A stretch of 64,000 nucleotides of DNA from Hawksworthiomyces lignivorus (lineage: Eukaryota > Ascomycota > Sordariomycetes > Ophiostomatales > Ophiostomataceae). Position numbers and translations under genes: made by a program. This document shows, one piece after another, positions 9,324-21,545 of the stretch. The stretch covers positions 1-64,000 of the forward strand of contig NTMA01000085.1 in NCBI GenBank assembly GCA_002917075.1, in the 5' to 3' direction. Positions within the stretch are counted from its first letter, which is position 1. Each line of letters starts with the position of its first letter. The notes under the pieces are model-generated. The model saw only the letters and a program-made list of their open reading frames with translations, was not told the DNA's origin and did not search any database.

Positions 9324-10859
9324 ATGATACGCTACTCTCGTATAGTTGCTTCTGCTTTTAGAAAATCTTGTCTCGTGTTTAACTTCCATAACTTCCATTC
9401 TCGTCGGATACCTAGCATATCGTCGCGCTTTAGCTTCGTCTCGGCGCGTTCACTGTCCGCTATGTCGGGCGGTGGTCAAGAACATACAGCAAACGAATGG
9501 CGTCCAACGTATAACTGGATCGCAGACGTTGAATCATTTGAGAATTACATTCCCGGTGGCTACCATCCCATAATGATTGGAGATGTCTTGCATAATCGCT
9601 ACCGCGTTGTTGACAAGATCGGCTATGGGGGCTACTCTACCGTATGGCTGTCGTACGACATTCAGCAGAATTGTTACGTCGTTGTCAAAGTTGGAACGGC
9701 AGACCCAGCTGTCCTAGAAACCGAAGTCCTGCGGGCTCTCTCTTCGCAGGCGCCATTGCCTTTTCCGATCTGCGTAGGCCGTGATTCGATTCCTTTGCAA
9801 TTCGACGAGTTTGAAGTGCGCGGCCCGAACGGAGCCCACCGATGCTATACAATGGCCCTTGCGCAGTCTGACCTCAGAACCATTTCCTTCAGTAGGCTCT
9901 TTCCCATCGATGTCGCGCGGGCATTATCGGGAAAGGTCGCACTAGCTGTGGCTTATATCCACTCGCGGAGCTATGTGCATGGAGGTATGCACTCTATCTT
10001 TTAGCAGCTCTTATTCAAATTGTTTACAGGATTTCACCCACAGACATTCATTTAAAGAACGTGCTGCTCCACCTCCCGTCGAGTATCAACGAACTATCAA
10101 TCGATCAGTTTTACAAAGCGTACGGAGAGCCAGAGACTATCCTAGTTACGCGGTGCGATGGAAAGCCGCTTTCACCGAATGTGCCCGCAAAAGTAGTGGT
10201 CTCCCTCCATCTAGGTGAGAAGAAAGCTATACGAGAGTTCTCGGTATCAGACGCGCGCATACTTCTCGGCGATTTTGGTGAAGCCTTTTCTCCGGGTTCT
10301 GTGCCCCGCCTGGGCAAAGACTGTCATACTCCGTATGGTTCGCGGGCCCCCGAGGCTCGATTCGAACCTGATGCTCCCCTGTCATACCCGTCGGACATAT
10401 GGAGCCTGGCTACCACGATCTGGGAGGTGATCGGCATGAAGGCTGTGTTCAGCAACGAATATGTGACTGAGGATGAGGTCACTGCCCAGCACGTGGATGT
10501 GCTTGGACCTTTGCCGCAACACTGGTGGGGACGCTGGAAGGAGCGAGCTCAGTTTTTTTACCGACGATGGGCGTCCGTGTGGGCGCCGCACACCATGGCC
10601 TAATCTCGAAGCCTCCTTTGAACAGTACGTCCAGAAGTACAGACAGCAGGAGAAGGCCCTCGGCGTGTTCGACGAATCAGAGAAGGCAGCGATACTAGAC
10701 CTGATGCGCAAGATGCTGGCGTTCCTCCCGGAAGACCGTCCAACGGCTGATGAAGTTTTGAAATCGGAGTGGATGACCAAGTGGGTGCTGCCCGATGTTG
10801 AGCGGAGTGTGGAGGCAACAGAGCCGGTGACTCGATCCAATGAACAAAGCAACACCTGA
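9324..10859 (+). pseudogene. SRPK-like Ser/Thr protein kinase, one-base frameshift in a T7 run
   Basis: Exon 1 (9324-9984) encodes an Arg/Ser-rich leader, then a kinase N-lobe with the glycine loop GYGGYSTVW and VVVK. The intron 9985-10043 (GTATGC..CACAG) is placed because it restores the catalytic loop HGDIHLKN. Exon 2 carries GDFG, RAPEARF and DIWSLATTIWE, all of which look functional. At 10553-10559 the sequence has seven T; the reading frame is lost there and ends early at 10603. The rest of the kinase (FFTDDGRPCGRR to the stop at 10859, including FLPEDRPTADEVL) continues one frame over. With six T the exons sum to 492 codons including the stop, or 491 residues. It is therefore either a sequencing or assembly homopolymer error in a live gene, or a very young pseudogene. 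Fungal SRPK-like kinases of this type vary in copy number; the substrate is unknown. Confidence 0.85.
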
Positions 10860-13831
10860 GGGAGAGAGCAAAAACATTGCATAAAAAGTTAAGACCGAGA
10901 AGAGGGAGGCATGACAAAATGTGTTGCATTAAGAAGGCAACTGAGCTGCAGGCAATCAACCAGAAGGCTGCAGCCGCTAATCTCATGAAAATAACAAAAA
11001 AGCCGCCAACGGTTGCCAGCGACCATAATGTAATCTGAATTGCGTTAGTAAAAGTGTCATTAATCTGACATTGATAGCAGTCTTGCTTTTAAAACATGTT
11101 CACGCACAGTAGCATGACTAACAACTATGAGAAAGGTAGTAAAGTATGTACACCATCCATTCAAAAGAATAAAGACGATGATCTATAAAGTATATAGCTG
11201 CTTCTTATATTATCCGTTTGATAGTTAGCGAAATACCTTCGGCCCCTGACCGCCCTTTGTCCTGCAGTCCAAGAAGGTACGTATCGCTTTATCAGTTTCT
11301 TGTGTATCAGCCATGCAGCTGTATAAAGGCATTAAAGACCCAAGGTTTTTTGGTAAATCTCATACATGTTATCACCTACAACCTTTGGGTTGATGATAGA
11401 CGGACCGCAGCGTCTCCAGAAGATTGTGTATAAACTATAGTACTTCCGCTACTAGAAAGACACAATTGTTTGTCCTTTTTTTTTTTTTATTAACTGGGTA
11501 CTATTATCTCTGAAACAACGTTGTCCATTTAATACCAATTAAATCGTGGGCTGAGTAATGTTACAAGAATGCACGCTTATGAGAGCTGCACGCAAATGCC
11601 TCTATAAACAAAAGGGCGAGTCCAGTATTTGAGAAAAAGCACCAGTAATCTAAACATAAACCGCTGCGGGTATTGTCTTGACAGCCTCACGCTTTCGCCG
11701 GGCCACAGTGGATCTTGGGACGAGGCTGCACAGTAAAAATAGAATACACGTTTGTCTGGGCTGGCTTTAAAGTCCTGGCGGCCCGAGCTCGGCAATGGTT
11801 TGGTCTGAGCTGTGCAAAACTCTGGTGATGGGGATGAAGAATCTCCTGGCTGCCGAAGACTTGTCATAAAAAAGCCATGGGCAATCCTCCTAACCTAGTA
11901 ATGCGTTGCCTTGCAACGAGGAAGCCTGGACGCAAAGGGGATGCCGGAGGTGTGTTCCTCGTGCCGGGGACCTAGTTGGCGTGCAGACCTCGGATTGGTT
12001 GGTGTGTACGTAATAGCGTCGTCGCAGCAGGCAAATGAGAGGAGACTGGGCAAGACGTGTTTTCGCTGCCACAGGGGAGATGCATTCGCCTATTCACACG
12101 TCCACAAGCTTGCATTTCTGAATTTTTCTTCGGTTGTAGTCCCTCGATTGTTTCTTGGGCAGTGATGGCTGTTTTTTATTTTACATTATTCTTTTTCATA
12201 TGCTTTTTGTACACTTATAGGGAAATTATCATCAAGTCGTGCTCGTAGCTTCGTGACAAAGATTTTGGGACCAGGTTCGACCCAGGAGGATGAGACGGAG
12301 AAACCCACTCGGACCCAGGCATGCCTGTACCGATGACATGCATCCCCAACATCTGCTTGGTTTTTGCATTTCCGCCCCTTTTTTTGTGCCTAGAGTATCC
12401 CCCACACATGACTCGACCTTACGCACAGGTAGTTCCACCTCGCCCAACAGGTTCCCCCGAAAGCCTGTCTTCCAGGAGGGCTTGGATGACATGACCACAA
12501 GAGTAAGAATCGCAACAAGGAAGCATAACACATTGGCAATATGACAAAAGTAGCGAATGAGGATGAACAAAGAAAAGCGAGAACACTTTGTGGGTTCACA
12601 AGGCATACAAGATTCCATGTCAAACTAGCAACTGCCTCCAATGTGTTGTGGCTCCCTAGCGGCACGAGCGGTGCTCTCCAAAGACGGCTCGGCAGTCCTG
12701 GCTTCATTGAAGAGGGCTGGAGAAGATGTGCGAACGTGACCCTTTTCTTCATTGAGCGAGATGGGAGAAGAAACTGGTCTAAATCCGCTCGTCTCAGCCG
12801 CTCCTCGGGTCTGTTCTTATGCTCAGCCCTAGGTTCCAGCCCTCCACGCCCTCTTCATCGCACGCTAGGTGTGGAGCTGTCGAACTAGACACCCTGAGCT
12901 CTTGATTCACTTGGTTGGGAGTCGGGTGCTTGTTTGTGCCCATTCGACTATATCCTGCCGGAAAGTGAGAGCTGGATCGGTTCAACGTTCGTTCTATGTT
13001 CCGCAGCGCTTATTGGTCGAGGCGTGGTAGCTGCTCCAGAGTCAATTGCGAAAGTCTGTCTGAGGGCTATTTTTTCTATCTCGTCGCTGTCTTTTCTTTG
13101 TGACCTGCTAGACGAGATCGCTACCTTGTAACGATCGCCTTCATGGCCATCCGTTCCGCTGTCCACGCACAAAACAAACTCCAAAACACCGAGTTACAAG
13201 AAAAATGAAAACGCTCTCCTCTCCACATTGTTTGGTATTTTCACTTTTGTTTCCTGTGCCGATGCTATACCCGTAGAGAATGAACATTAAAAAAACACTT
13301 TTGTAGACCTGTCCAATTCCTAGTTCCCTTCCATGCGGTGCCAATTAGAACTTTTTTCTCTGTTAAAAGTGATCGGAAATGATCGGCCGCTGTGCTCATG
13401 AAATGTAAGACAATCGTAAGAAGCCACCCTAATCCTAATCCTAGTCCTCAAGTCATAGACGAAAATACCTTCCCTAGCTAAATTTGTTCCTCACATACCG
13501 AATTCGTAAAGACATTGAACATCTACGGAAAGACGGGCATAGGAAATAGAAATAAAAGCCGGGGTATATAAGCAGGTGCAGAAACAACCGTCCTCGAAAT
13601 AAGGGCGATTCTTAAGTGCGTCCGTCTCCGGGTATAGCACAAATCGTACGTATCTGTAGTATCATAGAGCCAGACAGCTTCTGTGTTTGGTGTAAATTTA
13701 ATAGGGCAAGCAAATAAAGCTAGCGCTTCGTCTTCGCACCGCGCTGCATTTTTTTTCTTGCCAGCCGAAGCAGATGGTGTTCCTCTGTAAGATTCGCAAT
13801 TTAAGCTATGCAGGCGACCATGTCAAGTCGT
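10860..13831. other. 3-kb intergenic stretch between accessory and core segments
   Basis: Only short overlapping frames on both strands, none with recognisable motifs. A short CCTAATCCTAATCCTAG stretch near 13427 resembles telomeric repeat only superficially. The 3' part should hold the 3' untranslated region of the bZIP gene. Confidence 0.5.
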
Positions 13832-15488
13832 TCATCTCGTATTGCTCGTGTCAAACGAAAACTGCGTCGGAAACTGCATGCTCGCGCTGAGCCCAAATGG
13901 ATCCCAGTCGAGAGCCGGGTCGAGCAGCTGTGTCATTGAAGGGTATCCATTTGGGCCTCCTGGGCCGCCGCCGATGACAGAAGATGATGAAGAAGGCCCG
14001 CCGCTTGTTGCCGGGCTTGCCAGGTTCAACGGCGGGGGTGCGGTGGAGAATGCTGTGCCAGGATACGGGCTGGGTCCTGATGGCGTGTCGGGCGTCTCGC
14101 CGGCATCGTCGAGCATGTCGTCGGCTGCTTCGTATTCTTGTTCTATTCGTAGCGATGCAGATTAGCACAAAAGATCTGTTATATAGGCAGGAAGGACACG
14201 CTAAAGGAAGAGATAAGCTTACCCAGTTGTTCAATGTGGTTTTGGAAAGCAGGGACTGGATAATACGTCGTCGCAGCGACGCCAGCAGACCGTGGTGTCG
14301 CTGGCTGTGGTGATGGTAGGGGGGCTTGCTGTGGCATATGTTGATGATGTTGTTGCTGGTGGTGGTGTTGCTGCTGCTGCTGCTGCTGCTGTTGTTGTTG
14401 CTGCTGCTGCAGTGCTGCTTGCTGGTGGTGCTGGAGATGTTGCTGCCGCTGGCGCTGCTGTATCGTTCTTGGGACGGGTCCAATTATTCCTGGCATGGGG
14501 CCGCCGAGCTGATTCGCCTTCATAGCAGGAGCGGGCTGGGGTGCCTGGTTCATTTGTGGCGGCGGAGGCGGCGGCAGCGGAGCAGTCATTATGGGCCGGA
14601 TAGAGGCGGAAGGATCAGAAGTCGACGCAGCAGGCGATTGGCCGTATGTCGTGGAAGCGGCAGGTGATGCAGAGTGCGACGATGGTGTGGGCCGGCTCTT
14701 TGGTGATGCCACCACCGATGTTGGTGTGGGATGGCCGGGGGTCACTCCGACCAGGCTCGATGCCGGCAGAGAGGAGACGCCAGGTTCGACTTTCGGCGCA
14801 ATGCTGGAGTTGGACCGACGTGCATGATGGCGGTTTAAAATGGCTCGTGGTATCGGTGGCGGCTGTACCAGATTCTGTGGCATATGAGTTGGTCCTAGAT
14901 TCGGACTGCCTGTCTTGGCGCGAAGCTCGGCTTGCACATCGATTCCTAGAAGGATGCGTTAGAGACCAAAAAGACGTGGATGCAAACACAAGCGGGAAAG
15001 TAAACGGTTGGGGAGGAAGTACCCTTTTCAAGGAGTATGCGCTCTAGCAGCGAGTTCTTGTAGCGGAGCATCAGGCACTCGTCGGCGGCATGACGGTGGG
15101 CGGTCTGCAGGTTGTGCAGGTTCTGTTCGTGCACGCGAATGGTCTCCTCTAGCTGCTTGATGTATTCCGTGCGGCGCTCGCGAAAGGCGGCCTGAGCCTG
15201 GCGGTTCCTCTGCTTGCGCTCTTCTGATGTGGCGTATATCTAGAGAAGTCAGTTAGAAATTTCTGCTGGCTTCTGTGCTGCGTCCTGCACAGGCCGGCTG
15301 TCTCTCTCGGGCCTACGTACTGGCTTGCGACCGCCCTTGCGCTTGATGGGCTGGCTGTCTTGTGCATTGTTGGGGGTGCCGTCGTGCGCGCCGGCCGACG
15401 TCGGCTCGCCCTCCGGACTGGAGTCTAGGGAGTCGTCCGAGTCGTGTTTGATGTTGTCATTATTGTCGATGGACATAATGTCTGCCAT
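13832..15488 (-). CDS. Yap/Pap1-type bZIP transcription factor, 472 aa
   Basis: Four exons: 15488-15321, 15239-15023, 14945-14223 and 14142-13832, with introns GTACGT..CTAG, GTACTT..TCTAG and GTAAGC..ATAG. All phases agree and the predicted protein is 472 residues. After an acidic Ser-rich N-terminus come a basic KRKGGRKP stretch and the basic region RNRQAQAAFRERR (N-x-x-A-Q-x-A-F-R, as in fungal AP-1-like factors). A leucine-zipper helix follows at about residues 75-120. The rest is Pro/Ser/Ala-rich with a 14-Gln run and His-rich stretches, and a C-terminal Gly/Pro-rich tail, probably for activation. It should act in the nucleus on DNA. The exact orthologue is not assigned. Upstream of the ATG the same frame reads ALAAHRLKRLETFED after an in-frame TGA, so a longer N-terminus from an upstream exon is possible. 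Confidence 0.9.
14368..14409 (-). repeat. CAG/CAA run encoding 14 glutamines
   Basis: This lies inside exon 3 of the bZIP gene. CAG blocks are interrupted by CAA codons (TTG on the plus strand), which usually slows expansion. It is followed by further Gln/His-rich sequence. Confidence 0.95.
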
Positions 15489-18400
15489 GTCCTCAAACGT
15501 TTCGAGACGCTTCAGCCGGTGGGCGGCGAGCGCCTCGATTCAGAGCGGAGTGTGGGAGGAGTGCGGGGGGTTGCAGGAGGGGGAAAAGGCCGACTGAGGC
15601 CGCGACGGGGAAAAGAGACGTGGAGCAGAATTTCGATAAACAACAAACGATGAATAACAGTTATGGGTAGTCGTTGGAAAGCAAATCACGATCAGTAGTA
15701 GTAGTAGCAGGTGGTCTATTCTTTGCGGGGGGGACGCAGGAAAGAATTTGATAATTTTTTCCTTCGCCACCGAGCCGGCGCTGCGGAGTGGGTCTGCCGT
15801 CTTTGAGAAGATAGAAAAAAAAAAGGAGGTAAGAAAAGATATTTGCTTGCGCCGCTGGAGCGAGAGAGCAAAAAGGCGAGCAACGAGGCTACTGACGTGG
15901 AGGCCTGGGAGAAGCTCTTCTTTGTATGTCCTTTCTCCTTCAAACACGAGGCTGCTCCGTGCTCAGTGGTGGGTTTCTCTCTTTTTTTTCTTTTTTCTTT
16001 CCTTGCCGGGGGGTGACGTGACTCCTCTTTAGTTCCGACGTTTCGATCAATGCTCCGTCTACAGGACCACCCAACTAATACAAATCACAGTAAAGGGAGA
16101 AGACAGATGAACGCGCAGAGGATTTGATCGACTTTGTTTGTCCTTTGAGACGTTCTTCTCTCGCCATGCAATGCGCTCTGCGCTGCCAGTGCTGCTCTGA
16201 GCTTTCTGCTTCTTGCTTCCTTTTTGGGGGACGCTTTAACACAGCACCGCCAATCAGAGCAGCCAACAGAAACAGTTCCTAAATGGGGACTGTAAGAAGC
16301 TGTCAGGAGCTGCACCCGGAGCAGGCCGTGGACGGGCAGCAGGGGAATAGGGCAGATAGCGCAGCAACCAGACCCGACCGTTTGGAAACGGGTGTAATGG
16401 AAGGGCGATAGAAGGAAAAAAGAACAAAAGGAAGACCAGGAATGACAGGCACAAGAAGATCAATGATAAGGCGAAGGGGGGAGGGGTGTGTGTCCCAGGG
16501 GAGATAAACGGTAGGTAATGATAACTTAGATAGAGAGCCGCGCCGTAAGGGTAAGAAGGCAGACGGGGATCAGAGCGGGTTTCCTGGCCGTGGGAAGGCA
16601 GGACAAGACCGATTGTGTGCTTTCGTTGACGGGTTTCGAAAGATAAGAAAAAGAGCGATGACAGGTTGTGTGAGTAAAGAAAAGAGAGAAATGGTTTGGT
16701 TTTATGTAATGTGAATTGGGGGGATGGGCTTTGGGGCTGTCAAATAATAAAAATATAAAGGCTTTGTGGAGGGCGAAGAGGAGAAAAGAGGAGTAACTAG
16801 AGGAGACGGAGGACAAGTCTGGTGGGATGGGAGGCAAAGAAGACGAAAGGAAAACCAGGTCTGCTTTGATCTGTTTTCCCCAGTCGAGTTTTCACGTCCG
16901 TTTTTTTTTTCACAATGTTTCTTTGTGTATTTCTTTTACAAGCGGAAAAGTAAAATAAGAGAAGGACGAAATGCAAAATGGGGGCAAAGAAAACGAAAGA
17001 AACGAAACGAGCTGGTAGACCAAAACGTTCAAATACAAAGGCCATTCTTCCCTCATCCACTCCCACTCCCTCACACTCTTTCTCTTTTCTGCCCAGGTCT
17101 AATAATACTAATGACATTTCGTCTGCTTCATTTCCTTGTCCTTGCTCTGCTGGCGTACTGCACCTTTCTTTTCTCTTCGTCTCCCACCACCCTTCTTTCG
17201 CGTTCCCCTCTTTCTCTCCGCCACACCCCCCCAATCGTCGATTTGCCCTCCCTGCCTGCCTAGGAACGAGTCCTGGGTATACGAGTATAGAGTTGTGTAT
17301 GAGCGCGCCCTAGGCTTCGCGGCACAAGAGACAAACCATGTCAGCTGGGGGGGGTTTATTTCGGAGCCAGTAGATGGGCTTGGCTTCTTTTTTTCTTTTG
17401 TCCAGTCCCTAAACATAGTCTGTTTCCTCCACCTCTCCCCCTCATTCCCTCCCTTGTATGTACTCCGTAATGTGAAAACCATCCACACAGTTTTTTGCAA
17501 CCTTGAATCTGCTAATACTGCCGTGCCATTATGCAGAATCCCCCCAAAGGTTGACCTGGGCCCCCCTGTTTCTTCGGACAAGGCCCCCCAAACTTTCCCA
17601 CTTGGACCAGCTTGTAGTCCGTGTTGCTCACTGCATCATATACAAGCAAGAGCGAATAATACGGCGAAAAGAGAAGAAATTTTTTCATCTAGGCAGGGTG
17701 CTGATCCTCTTTAGGGCTCTGCTTTTAATATTAACACCTTCGCTTGCGGCCAGGCCACCCTTAAAACCAGGGAACAGTTACGGCACGGCTACGTGTAAAA
17801 AAAATGCTGTTACCTGGGGCTGGCTCAGAGTAAGTATTTTCTGCGGCAATCCCGCCAAAATTTTCTTCCTCGGATGGGCGTAGCGCTATAATTTTTCTTT
17901 GCCTTGGCTTGGCTTTGTTCTTCTTCCCTTTGCAAGGATATGAAAACTAAGGTCTAAGCATCACGTACGCACACTGAAAGTCTCCGACCCTTCCTTCTAA
18001 GCATTGTCCTTTGTTTCCTCGCCATTCACTGCCGCGACTGCGAAAAAGTACAAGCGACCACCCCCCGTGAACGTCTACGACGCTGACCCTCTTCTGCGCG
18101 CTCCCAATGGCCCGTGTTAGCACGGCGACCCGGTGCAAGCACTTTGCCGAAATCGGGTTTCTCCACTGGGAACAAATTTGCGCTGGATGTCGAGTTTGCA
18201 GGCCGCGAGCACGTTATAGCGGCCATTGTCTAGCGCACACGGGTGAAAACCCTTCGCGCACAATGGACATTTGGGATGGAACCACTATGGAAAAGAGGAG
18301 AAAAGAGGAGACTGCAGAAGGCGCAGAGGCGCAGAGGCGCATTCAGTCGTAGAAATTGCAGAAACGCATCACGTTCCTCCTCGGGTCTCCGCATGAGCAA

Positions 18401-21400
18401 ACTACGACTACGACTAGCAGCGAGTGGATTTTCCCAGGTGTCGTTATTGCATGGGCAGAGACGGCAGAGCCTTTTGTTGAGAGCAGGGCCTCTTCTCATC
18501 GCCAATCGCCCGCCAACGGGGACGCTGATCCGTTTGGAATGGAAATCTCCATTGGATGCTGTTGTTTGCACATCATTTATGAAATGTTTGCTGAAGAAAC
18601 ATGGGAAAAGCGTCAGACCAAGCACCAGATTCACGCACACATATAACAACACATGGAGATGAACATGTGGGCTGCGTCACGCTGCGAAATCGGGGATGCC
18701 GCAAGACTCTCTTTCAATAACAGTCGCAGTGATGGGAATGGCTGGCCAATGCTTTCGACGTTCTCTTTTTTTTTCTGTATTAAAAAAAAATTCAGTAATG
18801 GAGAGCGCTGCCGGCCGACAAATCAGATGCCAGAGGGGGGAGGTGAAGGCCACTGTGACCAGGACAGGCTTTTCCCCATCCAAAAGCCTCTCCCCTGCAC
18901 CTGTGGGAGAAATTTTTTTCGTGTCAGCTGAGCTTTATTTTGGCAACGAAGGAGGGAAAGAGCGCGGTCTTGGCATTCTTCCCGCCCACAATAAAATTTA
19001 TAGCTTAGTGGTGCGGAGTCCGCCGACAGCATGAAAGCAGAGGGGGACAGCTTTCGTACGAGAATGCGTCTACGTACGACTGCAATGTACGAATAAATCA
19101 CATAGTCCCAAGCGCGAAAACTAGGCGTTTTGGCTGGTACCTCGATGGTTTCATTTGTGACGAGGGTTGCGAACGCAGCGGGGGTCGCTTTTTATTATTT
19201 ATTGTCGTCCTCATCTCTGCAAGTTGCTTGTTGAATGTTGAATTGAAAGGATTGCAGACAATAAAGAGCGAATCACTCCAGCATTCCCAAAGTGCGAGTG
19301 TACGTGCGAGATGAGAACAAGAAATACAGTATTCTATACCAAGACACAAAAGTACCAGGTCTGCCACAAAAATGGGCAGAAACGAGACCGCCAACTGAAT
19401 TCGCCTTGTTGAGAAAGGGAGGGGAAGGGCCAGAATGGTGCATCTCCGAGGAGGACCTGACGATGTCGCTTTCGAATAGCGTGAAATATTCGCCATCATG
19501 TTATTTTTCGAATGACAGCCATGACGCACTTCGCAGCTTGGAAAAAAAAAAAAAAAAAAAAAAAGTTGAAAAAAGAAAAAAAAATTACTGGTCGTACTCG
19601 TACATGGCTCGCATGGTAACAAACACGGGGTCTCTCTCCTGTCTTGCCCGTTCGCCTGTCCGGATGTGACGGAGTGGTGCAAGTTCAAGTATTGAATCGT
19701 ACGGACTATTGTTTCTGGGCAGGGAAGCGAGCACAACGCCGCGCTCTCCACAAGGAAGAAAACCCCGGACTCAGTCTAGATCGAATAATCAAACCGCAGG
19801 TTCAGCTTTCTTGCGCAGAACGCGTACGACGTATTTCGATCTTATTTCTCTCTGACCATCTCCTCCGGCAATGTGAACAGGCTAAGCCAGGAACTGCGTT
19901 GCAATGCTCCCTATTCGTGCTTGAATAAGAAAAAGGGCAGGGGGAGGGTGGTGGAAAACGGCGCCACCACAAGGTCACCAGCAGAAGAGCTATTGCAACA
20001 ACGAACAAGCTTACTCCAGACAATACATCTCTTCCCCCCCCCCCGTTGAGCACGGAGAAGGTAACCTCCATCTTACTGCTGCCCACTCACACTAGTCCAT
20101 TTACGTGACGACTATGCACCTTCTAGAAGAATTCTAGTGCGGGAATTTATGCTCGTTTCATCCAACCGTCGTCGATCTCGGACAAGGGTGGGCAGCTCCT
20201 CGACGAATGCAGAAACGAGGTAGAGCGACGCTATTCTTTTTGCATCTGAATAGTTCTCTCTCCCAAGCCTTTCAGATTTCCTCGCTTTCGTTTCCTGTTT
20301 CTTATCTAGACCAGCATGGGGATGCAGGAACCGGAGGATGTTGTCTCTCGAGAGTCAGCCCCTTTTTCTAGAACAATGCATCGAAGACATGCAGACTTGT
20401 CGCCCTCCTCTCCCCTCCCCTCCTAGCGTAGACATTCCTTCTCGGAGCTGATGAGCACGAGCCAGCTGAGCGCAAAAAAAGAACTGCAATAGACGGACAT
20501 GACCGGAATTGCGATTCCAGGTGCATTGCGCAGAAGGCACTTCTGCCAGACGTCAAGAACCAAGAGACAAGCTCGCCTTTTCTCACTGCGCTGCTCGATG
20601 AGATGTCCTGCAGCATCGGCCGTGCACCCCAGACTTGAGAGGTTAGATCATTTTTCTATCTTTTCTTTTTTTTTTCATTCTCGGCCAGTCCGAACTGCGT
20701 GACGCCCCATGTGTTTGACATGGTCATGCAACCTCTCTGATCCAGTCAGTTTAGACGCTTTCTGCGTTTATTGAATTCTTGCCAACTGGCAGCTCTTTTT
20801 CCTTTTGCACCTGCAGAGCATATAATACCGGAATCAAGAAAATGTCAGGTGGATCCTATTTGGCCTTCCGTCGCTGTCTCTTGAAAGCGTACATGTCGTA
20901 CCTAGATGACGAGTCCTATGGCTGTAGCCTCCATTGGGTATTCCGCATTTCCCACATCTCACAATGCAATAATAGCAAGTTCGTAGAGCGGATTGTTATC
21001 CAACCGTAGAAAAAGTCGATGTAAGGACAGTGCGTATAGTTACAGTGTAAATTATAATGGTACTGTTTGGCACTGTGTTTTGTTGCTGGTGCATGGGCAA
21101 AGTAGGAGCTTGGGCCATCGTCAAAGTAAACAAACCCTTTCACGTTGACCAAACAGACGCGCCGGTCTTTGTTGACTTTCGTCACTCTCTACCTCTGCCT
21201 CTCATCTCCTCGATCCCTCCCCATTTCTTTTTCTACCTAAAGCATAGACAACAAGAATGCTAGCCACCAACGGCGCGTAATTCTCCCAAGATCTATGGTC
21301 TACTACTACTCTCACCCTTGCCACCGCTAACCTGTCCCATGAACCGAAGGAATTCTTCTTGACATCATCGTTATATTGACGAAAATAAGGTGACTTCGCA

Positions 21401-21545
21401 GGCAGAGTCAAAGACCTTGTTCTTTTCTCTGTTTCTTGCTTTCATCTTAATCTGATCGCATTGTTCCTCTTTGCACGCCTCCCGGCGATTCTCACACAAC
21501 CTCCTTAGAAAAAGATACCAGCACAGTCTTACACTTAGTCAAAAG
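15489..21545. other. 6-kb divergent intergenic region
   Basis: This is the shared upstream region of the minus-strand bZIP gene and the plus-strand gene at 21546. It is rich in homopurine or homopyrimidine tracts (for example 16780-17250 and 17370-17460) and homopolymers, including A23 at 19542-19564. The longest frames (135-217 codons) overlap others on the opposite strand and have simple-sequence composition, so none is accepted as a gene. Long leaders, upstream open frames or a noncoding transcript are possible. No tRNA, snRNA or 5S gene was recognised. Confidence 0.5.
19542..19564 (+). repeat. Poly(A) tract, 23 bp
   Basis: Uninterrupted run of A followed by GTTG and further A-rich sequence. 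No poly(A)-flanked retroelement body was seen next to it. Confidence 0.9.

Noticed and set aside
10044..10603. Kinase C-terminus ending at 10603 as a genuine short isoform
   Set aside because: The sequence after 10559 in that frame is not kinase-like, while the +1 frame continues the conserved domain; a one-base indel explains it better.
12260..12300. GGTTCGACCC resembling a tRNA T-arm
   Set aside because: Flanks do not pair as a T-stem and no D-arm or acceptor stem is evident.
13420..13452. Telomere-like CCTAATCCTAATCCTAG
   Set aside because: Only two and a half imperfect units, and not the standard CCCTAA repeat; more likely chance than an interstitial telomere.
16766..17263. 165-codon plus frame in the 6-kb intergenic region
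   Set aside because: Overlaps a 145-codon minus frame; composition reflects homopyrimidine tracts and lacks domain features.
19098..19751. 217-codon minus frame in the 6-kb intergenic region
   Set aside because: Includes translation of A/T homopolymers as Phe runs; no motif and no plausible splice partners.
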